Origin: Streptomyces sp. ICBB 8177
Lineage (GTDB): Bacteria > Actinomycetota > Actinomycetes > Streptomycetales > Streptomycetaceae
Length of the DNA: 64,000 nt
NCBI RefSeq assembly: GCF_003144095.1
Contig: NZ_NSKH01000018.1
Coordinates: forward strand, 1,118,743 to 1,182,742
Direction of reading: 5' to 3'
In this document: positions 16,938 through 25,473 of the stretch, piece by piece
Position numbering within the stretch: position 1 is the first letter of the stretch
Layout: the number at the start of each line of letters is the position of its first letter
The notes under the pieces: model-generated
Told to the model about the DNA's origin: nothing
Database searches by the model: none
What the model saw: the letters and a program-made list of their open reading frames with translations, nothing else
Program-made: the position numbers and the translations under genes

Positions 16938-17857
16938 GCGGCGTCCCGGGGCCGGCAGGTACGAATCGACCAGTCCAGGGCGCTGCGGATGGTGGCCCGG
17001 CACTCGCCCGATGCAAGTCCGGCCGCCTCACCGGCCGCCTGAAAAGCCTCCTCCACCACGTCCCGGGCGATCTCGCCCCATGCGACGAACCGCCCCAGGG
17101 CGCGGGCGCCCTCCAGCAGCCGGTTGTTCCGGCCGCCCTCCCCGGTGCCCCGCACGGCAGCGGTCTCGCGTTCCAGGGCGACCGTGGCCCGACGGGTGGC
17201 CGCCCCGCGGACGATGAGCGGCGCCATGGCCACGGGGGCGGGGGCGGGCCGCTGAAGCTCCCGCATCAGCCACGCGGGTAGTTCGGCCACCGGGCACCGG
17301 TTGACGGCCTCGTAGACCCCCTGGGGGGTGATGCTGCCCGCCGCGACGACGTTGCCGCCCCATGCGCGGGTGTCGACGTACGGGGCGAGGGTGCGGGCGC
17401 TGTTGTGCAGCTCGATGCCGGGCCCCACCGAGAAGTACAGGTGCATGCCGCCGCTGGGCGTCCGCACCGTGTAGGTCGTCGGCCATGGCTGTCCGGCGCG
17501 CTCGCAGAGCGCCGAAAAGAATGTCGCGCCGCAAGGCGCGTCCGAACTGCCCTTGTACTTTTCCTCCTTGGGCACGTCCAGGTCGATGACGACCAAGCCG
17601 GACGGGCCGGTGGCGATGCCGACGTTGTAGGGGCCCGTCGTCCAGGCGGCGCGGATGCGGTCGGGGTCGGTGGTGGCGCGCTGCTCCCACTTCACGTGGC
17701 CGCCGGCGCACGGGCCACTGTGCGGGCAGGCGTGCTCGCCATGCAGCGCGGGCGCCTTGCCGCCAGGTCGGAGCGGGTGGACGTGCCAGCCGCGACCGGC
17801 GGCGGCCAGAGCGGCGGCGAGCAGGTCTGCTCGCCGCGCGTCGGTGCGATGGGTCAT
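16934..17857 (-). CDS. Bifunctional DNA primase/polymerase (prim-pol)
   Basis: About 307 residues. ATG at 17857 has GGAGG eight bases before it; TTG at 17872 is a weaker alternative. The prim-pol domain spans about residues 12-195: GWHVHPLRPGGKAPALHGEH, the metal-binding VVIDLDVPK (Asp-x-Asp), VRTPSGGMHLYF with the catalytic His, and VVAAGSITPQGVYE. These residues fit archaeo-eukaryotic-type primases used by plasmids and AICEs. It would prime replication of the excised element and works with the DUF3631 ATPase and SSB beside it. The C-terminal helical part (GGRNNRLLEGARALGRFVAW) is typical of such proteins. Confidence 0.9.
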   Translation of the reverse strand: MTHRTDARRADLLAAALAAAGRGWHVHPLRPGGKAPALHGEHACPHSGPCAGGHVKWEQRATTDPDRIRAAWTTGPYNVGIATGPSGLVVIDLDVPKEEKYKGSSDAPCGATFFSALCERAGQPWPTTYTVRTPSGGMHLYFSVGPGIELHNSARTLAPYVDTRAWGGNVVAAGSITPQGVYEAVNRCPVAELPAWLMRELQRPAPAPVAMAPLIVRGAATRRATVALERETAAVRGTGEGGRNNRLLEGARALGRFVAWGEIARDVVEEAFQAAGEAAGLASGECRATIRSALDWSIRTCRPRDAA

Positions 17858-17947
17858 GCTGGATGCCTCCAACAGGTCTGTTGTGGACTGGTTGGGCCGG
17901 GGCGACCGCGTGTCTTTGGCGAGATCGGGCGGTCGCCCCGGGCCTGC

Positions 17948-18415
17948 CTAGAACGGCGGTTCGGCGCCCTCCGCCGCGCTGGCCCCGCCTGTGGCGGGGG
18001 CGCTGGTTGCGGCCCACGGGTCGGCGCTGGCCTGGCCCTTCTGGGCGGGGTGCTTGCCGTTGATGATCACGGTGGTGAAGCGGACGGACGCGCCGATGTC
18101 GTCGACCTCGACGGCGAGCATGGAGCGCTTCTCGCCGGTGTCGGTCGTCCAGTCGTGCTGCCGCATCCGGCCCGTGGCGACGACGCGAGAGCCCTTGCCG
18201 AGGCTGTCGGCGACGTGCTCGGCGAGGGCGCGCCAGGCGGAGCAGCGGTAGAAGGCGGTGGTGCCGTCCTTCCACTGGTTGCTGGTGCGGTCGAAGCTGC
18301 GGGGGGTGACGGCGATCGTGAACTTCGCGAGCGCGGCGCCGCCGTCGGTGAACTTCAGCTCAGGGTCGTCGGTCAGGTTGCCGACGAGGGTGATCGGGGT
18401 CTCTCCGAACGACAT
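17948..18415 (-). CDS. ssb: Single-stranded DNA-binding protein
   Basis: 155 residues. The OB-fold signature is complete: ITLVGNLTDDPELKFTDGGA, then FTIAVTPRSFDRTSNQWKDG, FYRCSAWRALAEHVADSLGK and SRVVATGRMRQHDWTTDTGE. A short Gly/Ala/Ser linker ends in an acidic tip, EGAEPPF, similar to the DDIPF tail that recruits partner proteins. It protects single-stranded DNA during AICE replication. It lies 90 bases upstream of prim-pol on the same strand. Confidence 0.93.
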   Translation of the reverse strand: MSFGETPITLVGNLTDDPELKFTDGGAALAKFTIAVTPRSFDRTSNQWKDGTTAFYRCSAWRALAEHVADSLGKGSRVVATGRMRQHDWTTDTGEKRSMLAVEVDDIGASVRFTTVIINGKHPAQKGQASADPWAATSAPATGGASAAEGAEPPF

Positions 18416-18419
18416 GTGA

Positions 18420-18638
18420 TCACTCGCTTTCGGGGGTCGTGGGCTGGTGGTCGGCCGTGAAGTACAGGCGCACCCGCTCGCCGTCGCGGGCGGGGTACTG
18501 GCGTGCGCGTTGGGTGTCGAACATGTCGGCCAGGGTGCGGCTGATGCGATCGGCCTCGGCTCGGTCGCAGATCACGCGAATCTCGAACACGGCGGGTTCT
18601 TCCGGGTAGTGGCGGGTTATGGCGGAGAGATCGGGCAC
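18420..18638 (-). CDS. Small hypothetical protein, AICE
   Basis: 72 residues from GTG at 18638. The core FEIRVICDRAEADRISRTLA DMF (split here) followed by YPARDGERVRLYFTADHQ looks like a compact alpha/beta fold. I know similar small proteins in Streptomyces elements but no function. It ends four bases before the SSB start, so it probably heads the replication operon. A longer frame opens at 18752 but would run through the oppositely oriented membrane-protein gene; the start is uncertain. Confidence 0.6.
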   Translation of the reverse strand: MPDLSAITRHYPEEPAVFEIRVICDRAEADRISRTLADMFDTQRARQYPARDGERVRLYFTADHQPTTPESE

Positions 18639-18870
18639 CTCGGACGAGGCGTTAGGCAGGCCGGTGCGGCGGCCGTGGTGGCGAAGGCTGCTCAGGTTCT
18701 GCGTGGTTTTGCTGATGTATGAGGCAGCGGCCTCACTGCTGCACTTCGTCATTGGCCAGCCATGGGATCAGGCACTGTCCCTGGGGGCCGCGTTGGCGAT
18801 CGGCTTGTTCATCGCCGAGTGGGTCGGTAGGCGACTTGGCCGGCCGTGGGCAGTCCGGCGCCGCCGCTGA
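18619..18870 (+). CDS. Small two-helix membrane protein (opposite strand)
   Basis: 83 residues with two hydrophobic segments, LLRFCVVLLMYEAAASLLHF and ALSLGAALAIGLFIAEWVGR, separated by a short loop and closed by a basic tail (RRRR). It is read against the surrounding element genes, and its 5' end overlaps the start of the 18420 gene by 20 bases. The ATG has no clear ribosome site. It could be a real spread-type accessory membrane protein or a chance frame. Confidence 0.4.
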   Translation: MAERSGTSDEALGRPVRRPWWRRLLRFCVVLLMYEAAASLLHFVIGQPWDQALSLGAALAIGLFIAEWVGRRLGRPWAVRRRR

Positions 18871-18882
18871 GGCCTCGCTGGG

Positions 18883-19386
18883 CTAGCGAGACAGGGCGTT
18901 GCGGTTGCGGGCGATCAGCCCGTATGCCGGAGCGGTGATGGTGTTCAACTCCTGCCGGACCGGTCCGGCGTAGTGGTGGTGGGTCTCGGCGTGCGTGGCC
19001 TTCAGCGAGCGCAGCGCGGAGCCGATGGCGGCGGCGACCGCGGCTACGGCGGCCATCGGGAGGGTGACGAACAGGACGCTGGTCAGGGTCACGGCGGCGA
19101 ACCCCTGGCACGCGAGCCAGATTCCGCAGCCGAGGCCGACGCACGTGACGCCGACGCCGATTCCGGCAACCGCGGTCCCGGCGGCCCACGCGGGGACGAT
19201 CCGGTGGTCCGGCTGCGGGACCGGCGGCGTGGGGCCGTAGGACGGCAGCGGGGTGGTGTCGCGGTAGGCGGTCGGCATCTGTGGCACGGGCCGGTAGACG
19301 TCTTCGATGATCCGCCGGGCTTCGGCGGCGGCTTCCATGTCGGTCATGCGCGGCTGCCAGGCGCCGGGCGGGTCGTGGTCGGGCAT
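18883..19386 (-). CDS. AICE membrane protein with two transmembrane helices
   Basis: 167 residues. A soluble, Pro-rich N-terminus (RRIIEDVYRPVPQMPTAYRD) precedes two hydrophobic helices, about residues 66-92 (AWAAGTAVAGIGVGVTCVGL) and 96-122. A tail with HAETHHHYAGPVRQELN follows. No family is recognised with certainty; similar proteins lie beside traB in AICEs and may help mycelial spread. An in-frame ATG 39 bases downstream is an alternative start. Confidence 0.65.
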   Translation of the reverse strand: MPDHDPPGAWQPRMTDMEAAAEARRIIEDVYRPVPQMPTAYRDTTPLPSYGPTPPVPQPDHRIVPAWAAGTAVAGIGVGVTCVGLGCGIWLACQGFAAVTLTSVLFVTLPMAAVAAVAAAIGSALRSLKATHAETHHHYAGPVRQELNTITAPAYGLIARNRNALSR

Positions 19387-19405
19387 GGCGGGCTCCTGTT
19401 CGAGG

Positions 19406-19597
19406 TCAGGTGAGGTGGCGGGCGGCCTCGGCGAGCGCGGCGCATACGGCGCGGACGGGTCCGGCGGCGCCGGTGCCGGCGGTGAAGAAGCCGAGCAGGA
19501 AGAGCACGAGGGCGCTGCACGGGCCGACGTAGCGGCCCCGTAGCAGAACGAAGGCCAGCGCCCCGAAGAGGGCGACGGCGGAGAGAGTCAGGATCAC
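19406..19597 (-). CDS. Small spread-type membrane protein (SpdA/SpdB-like)
   Basis: 63 residues, nearly all hydrophobic: MILTLSAVALFGALAFVLLR, then a short basic turn and ALVLFLLGFFTAGTGAAGPV. The two helices and the position just downstream of traB match the small Spd membrane proteins of Streptomyces conjugative plasmids, which help move DNA between hyphal compartments. The identity rests on size, hydrophobicity and context. Confidence 0.65.
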   Translation of the reverse strand: MILTLSAVALFGALAFVLLRGRYVGPCSALVLFLLGFFTAGTGAAGPVRAVCAALAEAARHLT

Positions 19598-19621
19598 GAG
19601 CGGCCTCTCGGGAAACGGCGG

Positions 19622-19646
19622 CGGGCAGCACCTGGGGTGCTGCCCG
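19622..19646. terminator. 11-bp hairpin downstream of traB
   Basis: CGGGCAGCACC pairs with GGTGCTGCCCG around a three-base loop. On the plus strand a TTGTTTTGT stretch follows. On the minus strand it lies after traB and the CTTGTC repeats and before the spd-like gene. It may terminate transcription in either direction. Confidence 0.5.
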
Positions 19647-19666
19647 TGCCTTGTTTTGTCGTGTGA

Positions 19667-19800
19667 CTTGTCGTCTGGCTTGTCGTCTCGCCTGTCGCTT
19701 GTCTTGTCTTGTCGCTTGTCGCCCCGCAGGTCACAAGCCGTTTCCGGGCCTCTAGAACCTCCCCGGGCCCTTTGCTTTTGGCGAGGCGACAGGCGACAAG
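19667..19800. repeat. CTTGTC repeat cluster (candidate clt transfer locus)
   Basis: CTTGTC occurs six times between 19667 and 19720 (starts 19667, 19679, 19698, 19703, 19708, 19715), partly overlapping, plus CCTGTC at 19691. The inverse GACAAG lies at 19795 within GGCGACAGGCGACAAG, so the region holds direct and inverted units. It directly follows the traB stop (19804). Streptomyces TraB proteins bind short repeats (TRS) in the clt locus through a C-terminal winged helix, and clt is usually next to tra. No gene fits this stretch. Confidence 0.55.
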
Positions 19801-19803
19801 TGA

Positions 19804-21969
19804 TCAGTTCTCGTCAGGCTGTTGAGGGGCGTGCCTGCGGTGGACGTAGCGGGCTTTGGTGCCCTCTCCGACGCGGACCGCGATGCCGTCCTCCACCCAC
19901 GTCTTGAGCCAGCCGACGACCGTCTGGCGGGTCGTGCGGTACTCGTCGGCGAGTGCGCGGGCGATCGCGGATGCCCCGGTGCCCGCCGGGCCGGCGGCGA
20001 GCAGCGCGGCGAGCGCGGCTTGCTGTGCGGGGTTGTCCTGCTCGCCCCGCAGCGCCGACAGGTTCAGCCCTGTGGAAGCGGGCGGCGTGTCGTCGGTGGC
20101 GCGGGTGTGCGGGTCGGGTGCCGTGGCGAACTGGGCATCGATCTGGGCCCGGAACCGCCGCAGCATCTCGTCTTCCGGCGAGCCCTGTTCGGTCGGCCGC
20201 TCGCTGCGCAGGGCGGACAGGTTCAGCCCCTCCCCGGACGGCCCGGCGCCCGGGGCGTCATCGGTGGGGGTGTGGTCGCGCATCCATGCGGTGCGCTGCG
20301 CGTCCCAGCGGCGGGCGTAGGCGGGCCCGGCCGCCTTTGCAGAGATGCTGTCCAGCACGGGATGCCGGTCGGAGGTGGCGGCGATGATCTCGCGGATCTG
20401 GTTCGGCAGGATCCGCCACGCCTTGAACAGCGCGGCCGGGGACTCCGGGGTGCCCATGAACCCGGCGCCCTTGTAGGGGGCCTGGTCCACCCGCAGCCCG
20501 CGGGAGCCGGGGAACATCTTCGACAGGTCCATGCCCTCGGTCTCACCGCCGGTCAGGGCGACACGGGCCTTGGCTTCCCGGCGGATCATCAGGTTGCCCA
20601 GCACGCTGCCGGTTGCCCCGAGGGCGGTGAGCACGGTGCGGATGCCCATGGCGCGGGCGATCCGGATCACTTCCAGGATCTTCTCCGCGAGCTTGCGCAT
20701 CTGCCGGTCTGGGCTCGCCAGGATCTCCGCGCCCTCATCGATCACCAGCATGATCTGCGGAATCTTCGCGCTGATCGGGAGCAGGTCGGTGTTGTGGCGG
20801 GCGAGCAGGTCCTGGTAGCCCATCTTGCGCTTTTTGGCCACCCTCACGGCGGTGTCCAGCATCGTCATGGCCTCATCGAACGTTCCGGCCAGCCAGTCGA
20901 CACCCGGCCGCACTGCCCTGCCGCCCTCGGCCTTGATCTCCCTGTTGAGTGCCGGGAGGACCCAGGGCAGGCCGGCCGACCCGGCGTTGAGGTCGATGAC
21001 CCAGGTCAGCATGTCCTCGGCACGGGCGAACCCGGCCAGGATCAGATGAACGAGGTTCGTCTTGCCCGAACCGGTCGGGCCGACGACCAGCGCGCACTGC
21101 TCCCGCAGGTAGGCCCGGATCTCTTCCGCGTTGGTGCGGTACCCCCACGGGATGCCGGTGTGCACGGACAGCGGCCCGTAGTCGGTGGGGTAGGTCCGCT
21201 CCTGCTCCAGCACGTTGACGGTGGTCACGTCGATGATGACCCGGCCCTGGTGGATGCCGGGCGAAGCAATGGCGGTGCAGCCGTGCGGCAGCCGCGCATC
21301 CGCCGAGAGCCGCGCCGACTCGGCGGCAATCTTGCTCCAGGTCGCCCCGCCGGGAGGGAGTTCGGCGTCGATGGAGTACCCGGTGCCGGTCTCCCACTTC
21401 TCCACCCCGACAACTTGGACGGTGATGGAGCACACCCGCTGGATGCGGTCGATCCACTCGGCGGCGATCGCCCGCCGTTCGGCGGACAGTTCGGCGGCGA
21501 TCTGCCGCTGCTCCGCGGTGATCGCCTCCTCCTCCTGTGCCTCCTCATACAGGCCGACGGAGTGGGCGGCGGAGCCGATACCGACGCCGATCGTCGCGAG
21601 TGATCCCAGAGCGGCCCAGGTCAGGGGGCCGTGGGTCATGGCCCATGTGGTCCACCCGGCGCCAACGAGCCAGCTGGCGGCTCGGGTGGTCAGGGTGCGT
21701 CCGGCGTTGCGCCAGCGCAGTCCTGCGATGGTGTGGCCGAGGGCGCCGGCCGCGCCGACGGCGAGCGCCCAGCCGGGGGGCATGTGGGTGGCGGCGCCGA
21801 CGGTGGCGACCGCGAACGCGCCGGTCGTGGCGGACAGCGCGCCGGTCACGGGTCCGTGACCGGCGGCGAAGTCCCATGCCACACCGCCACCCGCCCCGTC
21901 GCCCTTCTCCTTGCCCTTGGTCCTGGTCTTGGTGGTGGTTTTGGTCATGGTGACGGTGGGCGTGCTCAT
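19804..21969 (-). CDS. traB: FtsK/SpoIIIE-type conjugative DNA translocase (TraB-like)
   Basis: 721 residues. The N-terminus has two to four membrane helices between about residues 43 and 140. The RecA-like motor follows, with Walker A GPTGSGKT at 297-304 and Walker B IMLVIDEGAE near 406-415. The C-terminal 70 residues look like a winged helix (ASAIARALADEYRTTRQTVV GWLK, split here) that should bind the clt repeats just downstream. A linker holds two copies of LNLSALR. It would pump double-stranded DNA into the recipient as a hexameric pore, the single-protein transfer mode of actinobacteria. It starts one base after the stop of the upstream gene, so the two are coupled. Confidence 0.92.
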   Translation of the reverse strand: MSTPTVTMTKTTTKTRTKGKEKGDGAGGGVAWDFAAGHGPVTGALSATTGAFAVATVGAATHMPPGWALAVGAAGALGHTIAGLRWRNAGRTLTTRAASWLVGAGWTTWAMTHGPLTWAALGSLATIGVGIGSAAHSVGLYEEAQEEEAITAEQRQIAAELSAERRAIAAEWIDRIQRVCSITVQVVGVEKWETGTGYSIDAELPPGGATWSKIAAESARLSADARLPHGCTAIASPGIHQGRVIIDVTTVNVLEQERTYPTDYGPLSVHTGIPWGYRTNAEEIRAYLREQCALVVGPTGSGKTNLVHLILAGFARAEDMLTWVIDLNAGSAGLPWVLPALNREIKAEGGRAVRPGVDWLAGTFDEAMTMLDTAVRVAKKRKMGYQDLLARHNTDLLPISAKIPQIMLVIDEGAEILASPDRQMRKLAEKILEVIRIARAMGIRTVLTALGATGSVLGNLMIRREAKARVALTGGETEGMDLSKMFPGSRGLRVDQAPYKGAGFMGTPESPAALFKAWRILPNQIREIIAATSDRHPVLDSISAKAAGPAYARRWDAQRTAWMRDHTPTDDAPGAGPSGEGLNLSALRSERPTEQGSPEDEMLRRFRAQIDAQFATAPDPHTRATDDTPPASTGLNLSALRGEQDNPAQQAALAALLAAGPAGTGASAIARALADEYRTTRQTVVGWLKTWVEDGIAVRVGEGTKARYVHRRHAPQQPDEN

Positions 21970-21970
21970 C

Positions 21971-23542
21971 TCAGACGTTCCAGCCCTTCTCCGCCTCGGG
22001 CCCGTTGCGCGGGTCCTCGTGGCGGGCGATGTCCTGCTCGTGTGCCTGACGGAAGATCGGGCCGAGGTCCTCGGCCGCCGAGACCGCGGTCATCAGCGCG
22101 GTGAAGACCTCGTTGAAGCCGCCGGCGACTTCCTTCTCCAGCGGGAACTCGCCGTCGGCTCGTTCCGCCAGGATCCGCAGGGTGTTGGCGACGCAGGTGA
22201 GGGCTTCGGGGAGCTTTTCGACCATGGCGAGGATCTCCATGCAGCCGTCCGGCTCGTAGGAGGTGGCGGCCGACTCCATCTCGGCTGCCGCGTCTTCGAA
22301 GTTGAACCCGTTCACGTGTCCTGCCTCCTTGGCGAGGGTGATGGTCGGGAAGGCTTGGGTAGGCCGCTGCACCTGGGCGGCGATCTCCTCGGCGCCCTGT
22401 TCGGCCGCGGCGTCGGCGGCGGTCTCGGCCTGTTCCAGCTCCTCGCGGATGGCCGCGTCGCGTTGGCTGCGCTCATCGGCGGCGCCGTTGACGAGGCGCC
22501 GGTACAGGCGGCGGCCGGGGTACTGCATCCACTGGCAGCGCATGCGTCGTCCGAGCGGGGTGGACACCAGCCCCACCACACCGATCACGGCGGCGAGGAG
22601 ACCGGCGAGCAGCCTGCGGGAGTGGAACCGGGCCGCCGACCGTCGTAGTGCCCGGCGCGCCAACCTGCGTGCGGGTGCCTTACGGATTGCGGAACGGTGC
22701 CCGGCGACCTTGCCGCTCGCCCGCCGGTCACGCGCCGCACGCGACTTGTCCGTCAGTGCTCCGCGGGCCTGAGCGGCCTTGTTCACCGCCGCGGTACGGG
22801 ACTTGCCCAACGGCCCCTTCCCGGCGGCGCGGTCGGTGCGGCGGGCGGCGGCACTCGCTTTGCGGGCGTCGGCCAGGCCCCGGCGCGCGGCTGTGGTCTG
22901 GGCCCGCTGCTGTGCCCGGCGCGGAGCCGCCGCACGCTGCTGCGCACGGAGCGCCTTCACCTGCCGTGCCCCGCGGCTCGCCGTGCCCGCGCCCGAGCGC
23001 AGCGCGGACTTCGCCGCACCCGGCGCCCGGCGCGCGGCGCCAGCCATCCGGGGTGCTGTAGAAGGCTGCTTGGCGCCACGTGAACGGCCCGCACTGCTGG
23101 CCGACCCGCCGCCTCCGGTGCTCTTGCCCTTGGTCTTGCGATTGCCGGTGCCGGTGCTGCGGGATTGTGAGGGGACCGAGGCGCTGCCGCGCCGGCGCAG
23201 GAGTCCCCCGCGGGCTTGGCGGGACCGTCCGGCGTTGTTGCGGGCTGTGGTCTTGCGGCCGTTGGTCTGACGGCGGGAGCGGGTGTAGGCGGCGGCCAGG
23301 CCCAGGGCCGCGGTGCCGCCTGCGCTGGCGGCCAGTGCGGCAGGGCCGCCCGCCAGAGCGGTGGTGGCCAGCAGACCGACCGTGGTGTTGCTCGCGGACA
23401 GCGCCAGCGGCACCACCGGCCAACCCCCCGGCGTGTGCGGCAACTCCTCCGGCGCGCTGTGTACGGCCGGGACGGGCAGGGCGGTCTCGGGCGAAGGTGG
23501 GGCGGTAGCCGGGGCTACCGGTTCGGTGGTCAGGTCCGTCAT
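21971..23542 (-). CDS. Large basic spread/transfer protein (SpdB2-like)
   Basis: About 523 residues from ATG at 23542; the longer frame from 23848 overlaps the next gene. Residues 40-85 are hydrophobic (PVVPLALSASNTTVGLLATT). A long Arg/Lys/Ala-rich stretch follows (residues 90-300) that could coat DNA or RNA, then a second helix (LLAGLLAAVIGVVGLVSTPL). The acidic C-terminal domain is DGCMEILAMVEKLPEALTCV through ARHEDPRNGPEAEKGWNV. SpdB2 proteins of Streptomyces plasmids are basic membrane proteins that bind DNA and assist TraB, and this fits in build and position. Homology to SpdB2 itself was not tested. Confidence 0.7.
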   Translation of the reverse strand: MTDLTTEPVAPATAPPSPETALPVPAVHSAPEELPHTPGGWPVVPLALSASNTTVGLLATTALAGGPAALAASAGGTAALGLAAAYTRSRRQTNGRKTTARNNAGRSRQARGGLLRRRGSASVPSQSRSTGTGNRKTKGKSTGGGGSASSAGRSRGAKQPSTAPRMAGAARRAPGAAKSALRSGAGTASRGARQVKALRAQQRAAAPRRAQQRAQTTAARRGLADARKASAAARRTDRAAGKGPLGKSRTAAVNKAAQARGALTDKSRAARDRRASGKVAGHRSAIRKAPARRLARRALRRSAARFHSRRLLAGLLAAVIGVVGLVSTPLGRRMRCQWMQYPGRRLYRRLVNGAADERSQRDAAIREELEQAETAADAAAEQGAEEIAAQVQRPTQAFPTITLAKEAGHVNGFNFEDAAAEMESAATSYEPDGCMEILAMVEKLPEALTCVANTLRILAERADGEFPLEKEVAGGFNEVFTALMTAVSAAEDLGPIFRQAHEQDIARHEDPRNGPEAEKGWNV

Positions 23543-23625
23543 GCTGAGTGCACTCCCTTTCAGGGGGCAGGGGCCCGGCCGACGCGGTCGAGGCGACGGC
23601 CGGGCCCCGAAGTGTCGGCGGGAGA

Positions 23626-23991
23626 TCAGGCGGCCGCCACGGGGGTGTCCGCGCAGGCCACGCAGGTGCCGAGCGAGGTGGGGATGACGTATCCGGCATC
23701 CCGACCGCAGATGGGGCACGTGCGGCGGGCGCGGTTCGCGGCCGCCAGGGCCGCGGTGCGGCCCGGCGTCATGGGCCGCACCGGCCGAGCCAGGTCGATG
23801 CGGTAGAGGTAGGCGACCCTCATGCCGCGGGTGCGGCGTGAGGTCCACATCAGTTGTGCGGCGATCGGCTGCCCGGCGGGCCGTAGCCCGCGTGCTCGGA
23901 GTTGGCGGCGGGTGGCGTAGCTGTCGGGTGCGAGTCGGTAGGAGTAGGTCGGCAGGCCGTAGCGGGTGCCGGCCGGATCGTAGAAGCGCAA
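23626..23991 (-). CDS. RRQRL-type zinc-binding protein
   Basis: About 121 residues from TTG at 23991, seven bases after AAGGGGG and just beyond the preceding stop (24008); the ATG at 24099 lies inside that gene. It opens RFYDPAGTRYGLPTYSYRLA and carries RRQLRARGLRPAGQPIAAQL, close to the RRQRL motif that names the family. CPICGRDAGYVIPTSLGTCV ACAD at the end (split here) gives four Cys in two pairs that should bind zinc. The family is common in Streptomyces integrative elements; its role is not known. Confidence 0.82.
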   Translation of the reverse strand: MRFYDPAGTRYGLPTYSYRLAPDSYATRRQLRARGLRPAGQPIAAQLMWTSRRTRGMRVAYLYRIDLARPVRPMTPGRTAALAAANRARRTCPICGRDAGYVIPTSLGTCVACADTPVAAA

Positions 23992-24007
23992 ACCGCCAAC
24001 CCCCTTG

Positions 24008-24871
24008 TCAGCTGGCGATGGTGGTGGGGAGGTCGGCGAGGTAGGGCTCGCGGGTGCGGACCCGGCCGCGGGCGGTGCGGGCCGTCGACTCCGAACCACC
24101 GAGCCCGGCGACCGTCATGGCGGCCGTCATCTGGCTCGTCGTCGGCTGCGCTCCGAGCGTCCCGTATAGCGCCCGCACCAGCTGGTCGACCCGGTTCGGG
24201 TAGATCACCGGCGTACAGACACCGACGCCCGTCGGCACCCGCCCGCCACCCGTCAACGCGGGCGGCTCCGCCCGTCCGGCTACGGCCGCGTCCTGGTCTG
24301 TGGTGGGCGTGGGGTGGGGGCGGTCGAGGCGTACGGTCGCCGCCGGTCCGACGGGAGTCGGTGCCCCCTCGGCGTGGGCCGGATCGTGGGCGACGGGTGG
24401 GGTGGGTTGGCGGGTGAGGTAGGCGTGGACTTGCCGCATCAACGCGCCGAAGGCCAGTAGCGCGGCGACCGGCGGGACAGCGGCCACGATGTAATCCATG
24501 GGCTGCGCATCCGCACCGACACCGGCGACGTTCAAGGCGATCGATCCGGCGGAACCGGTCGCGGCGAGGCAGATGGCCCAGGGGTCGACCCTGCGGGCCA
24601 GTGAGGCGCGCAGGATCAGCAATTCGCCGATGACGATGAACAGGTCGACGGTTGCGGGCCACGCCCACGAGCGCATCACCGCGTCCGCCAGGCCATGACG
24701 GGCGGCGACGGCTTGCAGATGGTCGTACGACAGCCAGAACGCCGCGGCCGTCAGCACGATGGTGAGGGCTCCGGCGAGCGCGGTGATGCTCGACTCCACG
24801 GCGACGGGCGTCAACGGCTGCCCGTCACCCGTCGAACCCGACCCGACGGCACGAGGCTGGGGCGGGGTCAT
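24008..24871 (-). CDS. DUF2637 membrane protein of the AICE
   Basis: 287 residues; ATG at 24871 follows GGAGG and overlaps the upstream stop (ATGA). Four hydrophobic helices lie in residues 28-140: ALAGALTIVLTAAAFWLSYD, VDLFIVIGELLILRASL, IALNVAGVGA and AAVPPVAALLAFGALM. These match the DUF2637 family found in actinobacterial elements and sometimes called Spd. The C-terminal 60 residues (VDQLVRALYGTLGAQPTTSQ through SESTARTARGRVR) resemble a helix-turn-helix, so the protein may bind DNA at the membrane. The much longer frame to 25600 is a shadow. Confidence 0.82.
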   Translation of the reverse strand: MTPPQPRAVGSGSTGDGQPLTPVAVESSITALAGALTIVLTAAAFWLSYDHLQAVAARHGLADAVMRSWAWPATVDLFIVIGELLILRASLARRVDPWAICLAATGSAGSIALNVAGVGADAQPMDYIVAAVPPVAALLAFGALMRQVHAYLTRQPTPPVAHDPAHAEGAPTPVGPAATVRLDRPHPTPTTDQDAAVAGRAEPPALTGGGRVPTGVGVCTPVIYPNRVDQLVRALYGTLGAQPTTSQMTAAMTVAGLGGSESTARTARGRVRTREPYLADLPTTIAS

Positions 24872-25473
24872 CGGGCCTCCTTGCCGCTGCGCAGGGCGGC
24901 CACCACGGGCCCGGCGTGCTCGTTGAGCCGGGCGGCGACCGCGGCCACCGACTGCTTGGCCGCCACCGTCAACGCGTGGCCCGGGGTCAGGTGGCCGGGC
25001 TCGGGAAGGTGCCAGGAGTCGTCCACCGGCAGGCGGATCACGCAGGTGGTCAGCACCGCCGGGCGGCCCCCGTCCGGTTCCGCCCACCACCGGTGCTCGT
25101 CCTCGCCGAAGACGCTCTCGTGCTGCCAGTCCCGCCACCGGGGCGGGACCGCCCGGCGGTCGGCGAGCGCTTGGTGGGGCAGCGGGAGGTGGACTTCGAA
25201 CAGCAGTTTGCCGGTGGCCTCGTCCCAGGCGGGGGTGATGGCGCGCAGGTCGGGGCGGGTGCGGATGTAGCCGGGGGACATGACCGGTTCGGTGGCGATC
25301 CGCCACACCGAAGCGGCGAACTCCGCCGCGCTCAAGGGCCAGCCCGGGTCCGTCAACGGGGCTGCGTTCTGGCGCAGATAGACGCCGAACCGCGACAGGC
25401 CGTCCGAGGCCCGCTCGCGGTCGTAGTCGCCGTCGGGCAGGGCCACGGTGGCCGGACTCCATCGGATGCTCAT
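24868..25473 (-). CDS. Hypothetical AICE protein
   Basis: 201 residues from ATG at 25473, which overlaps the previous stop. It reads MSIRWSPATVALPDGDYDRE, then FGVYLRQNAAPLTDPGWPLS, VLTTCVIRLPVDDSWHLPEP and a helical Ala-rich end (AAVAARLNEHAGPVVAALRS). It has no signal peptide and no membrane helix. I do not recognise a domain. Four-base overlaps with both neighbours place it in the same translational chain as the GGDEF and DUF2637 genes. Confidence 0.72.
   Translation of the reverse strand: MSIRWSPATVALPDGDYDRERASDGLSRFGVYLRQNAAPLTDPGWPLSAAEFAASVWRIATEPVMSPGYIRTRPDLRAITPAWDEATGKLLFEVHLPLPHQALADRRAVPPRWRDWQHESVFGEDEHRWWAEPDGGRPAVLTTCVIRLPVDDSWHLPEPGHLTPGHALTVAAKQSVAAVAARLNEHAGPVVAALRSGKEAR

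Noticed and set aside
23543-23848. N-terminal extension of the Spd-type protein
   Set aside because: Overlaps the RRQRL-type gene on the same strand, and the ATG at 23542 has a ribosome site.
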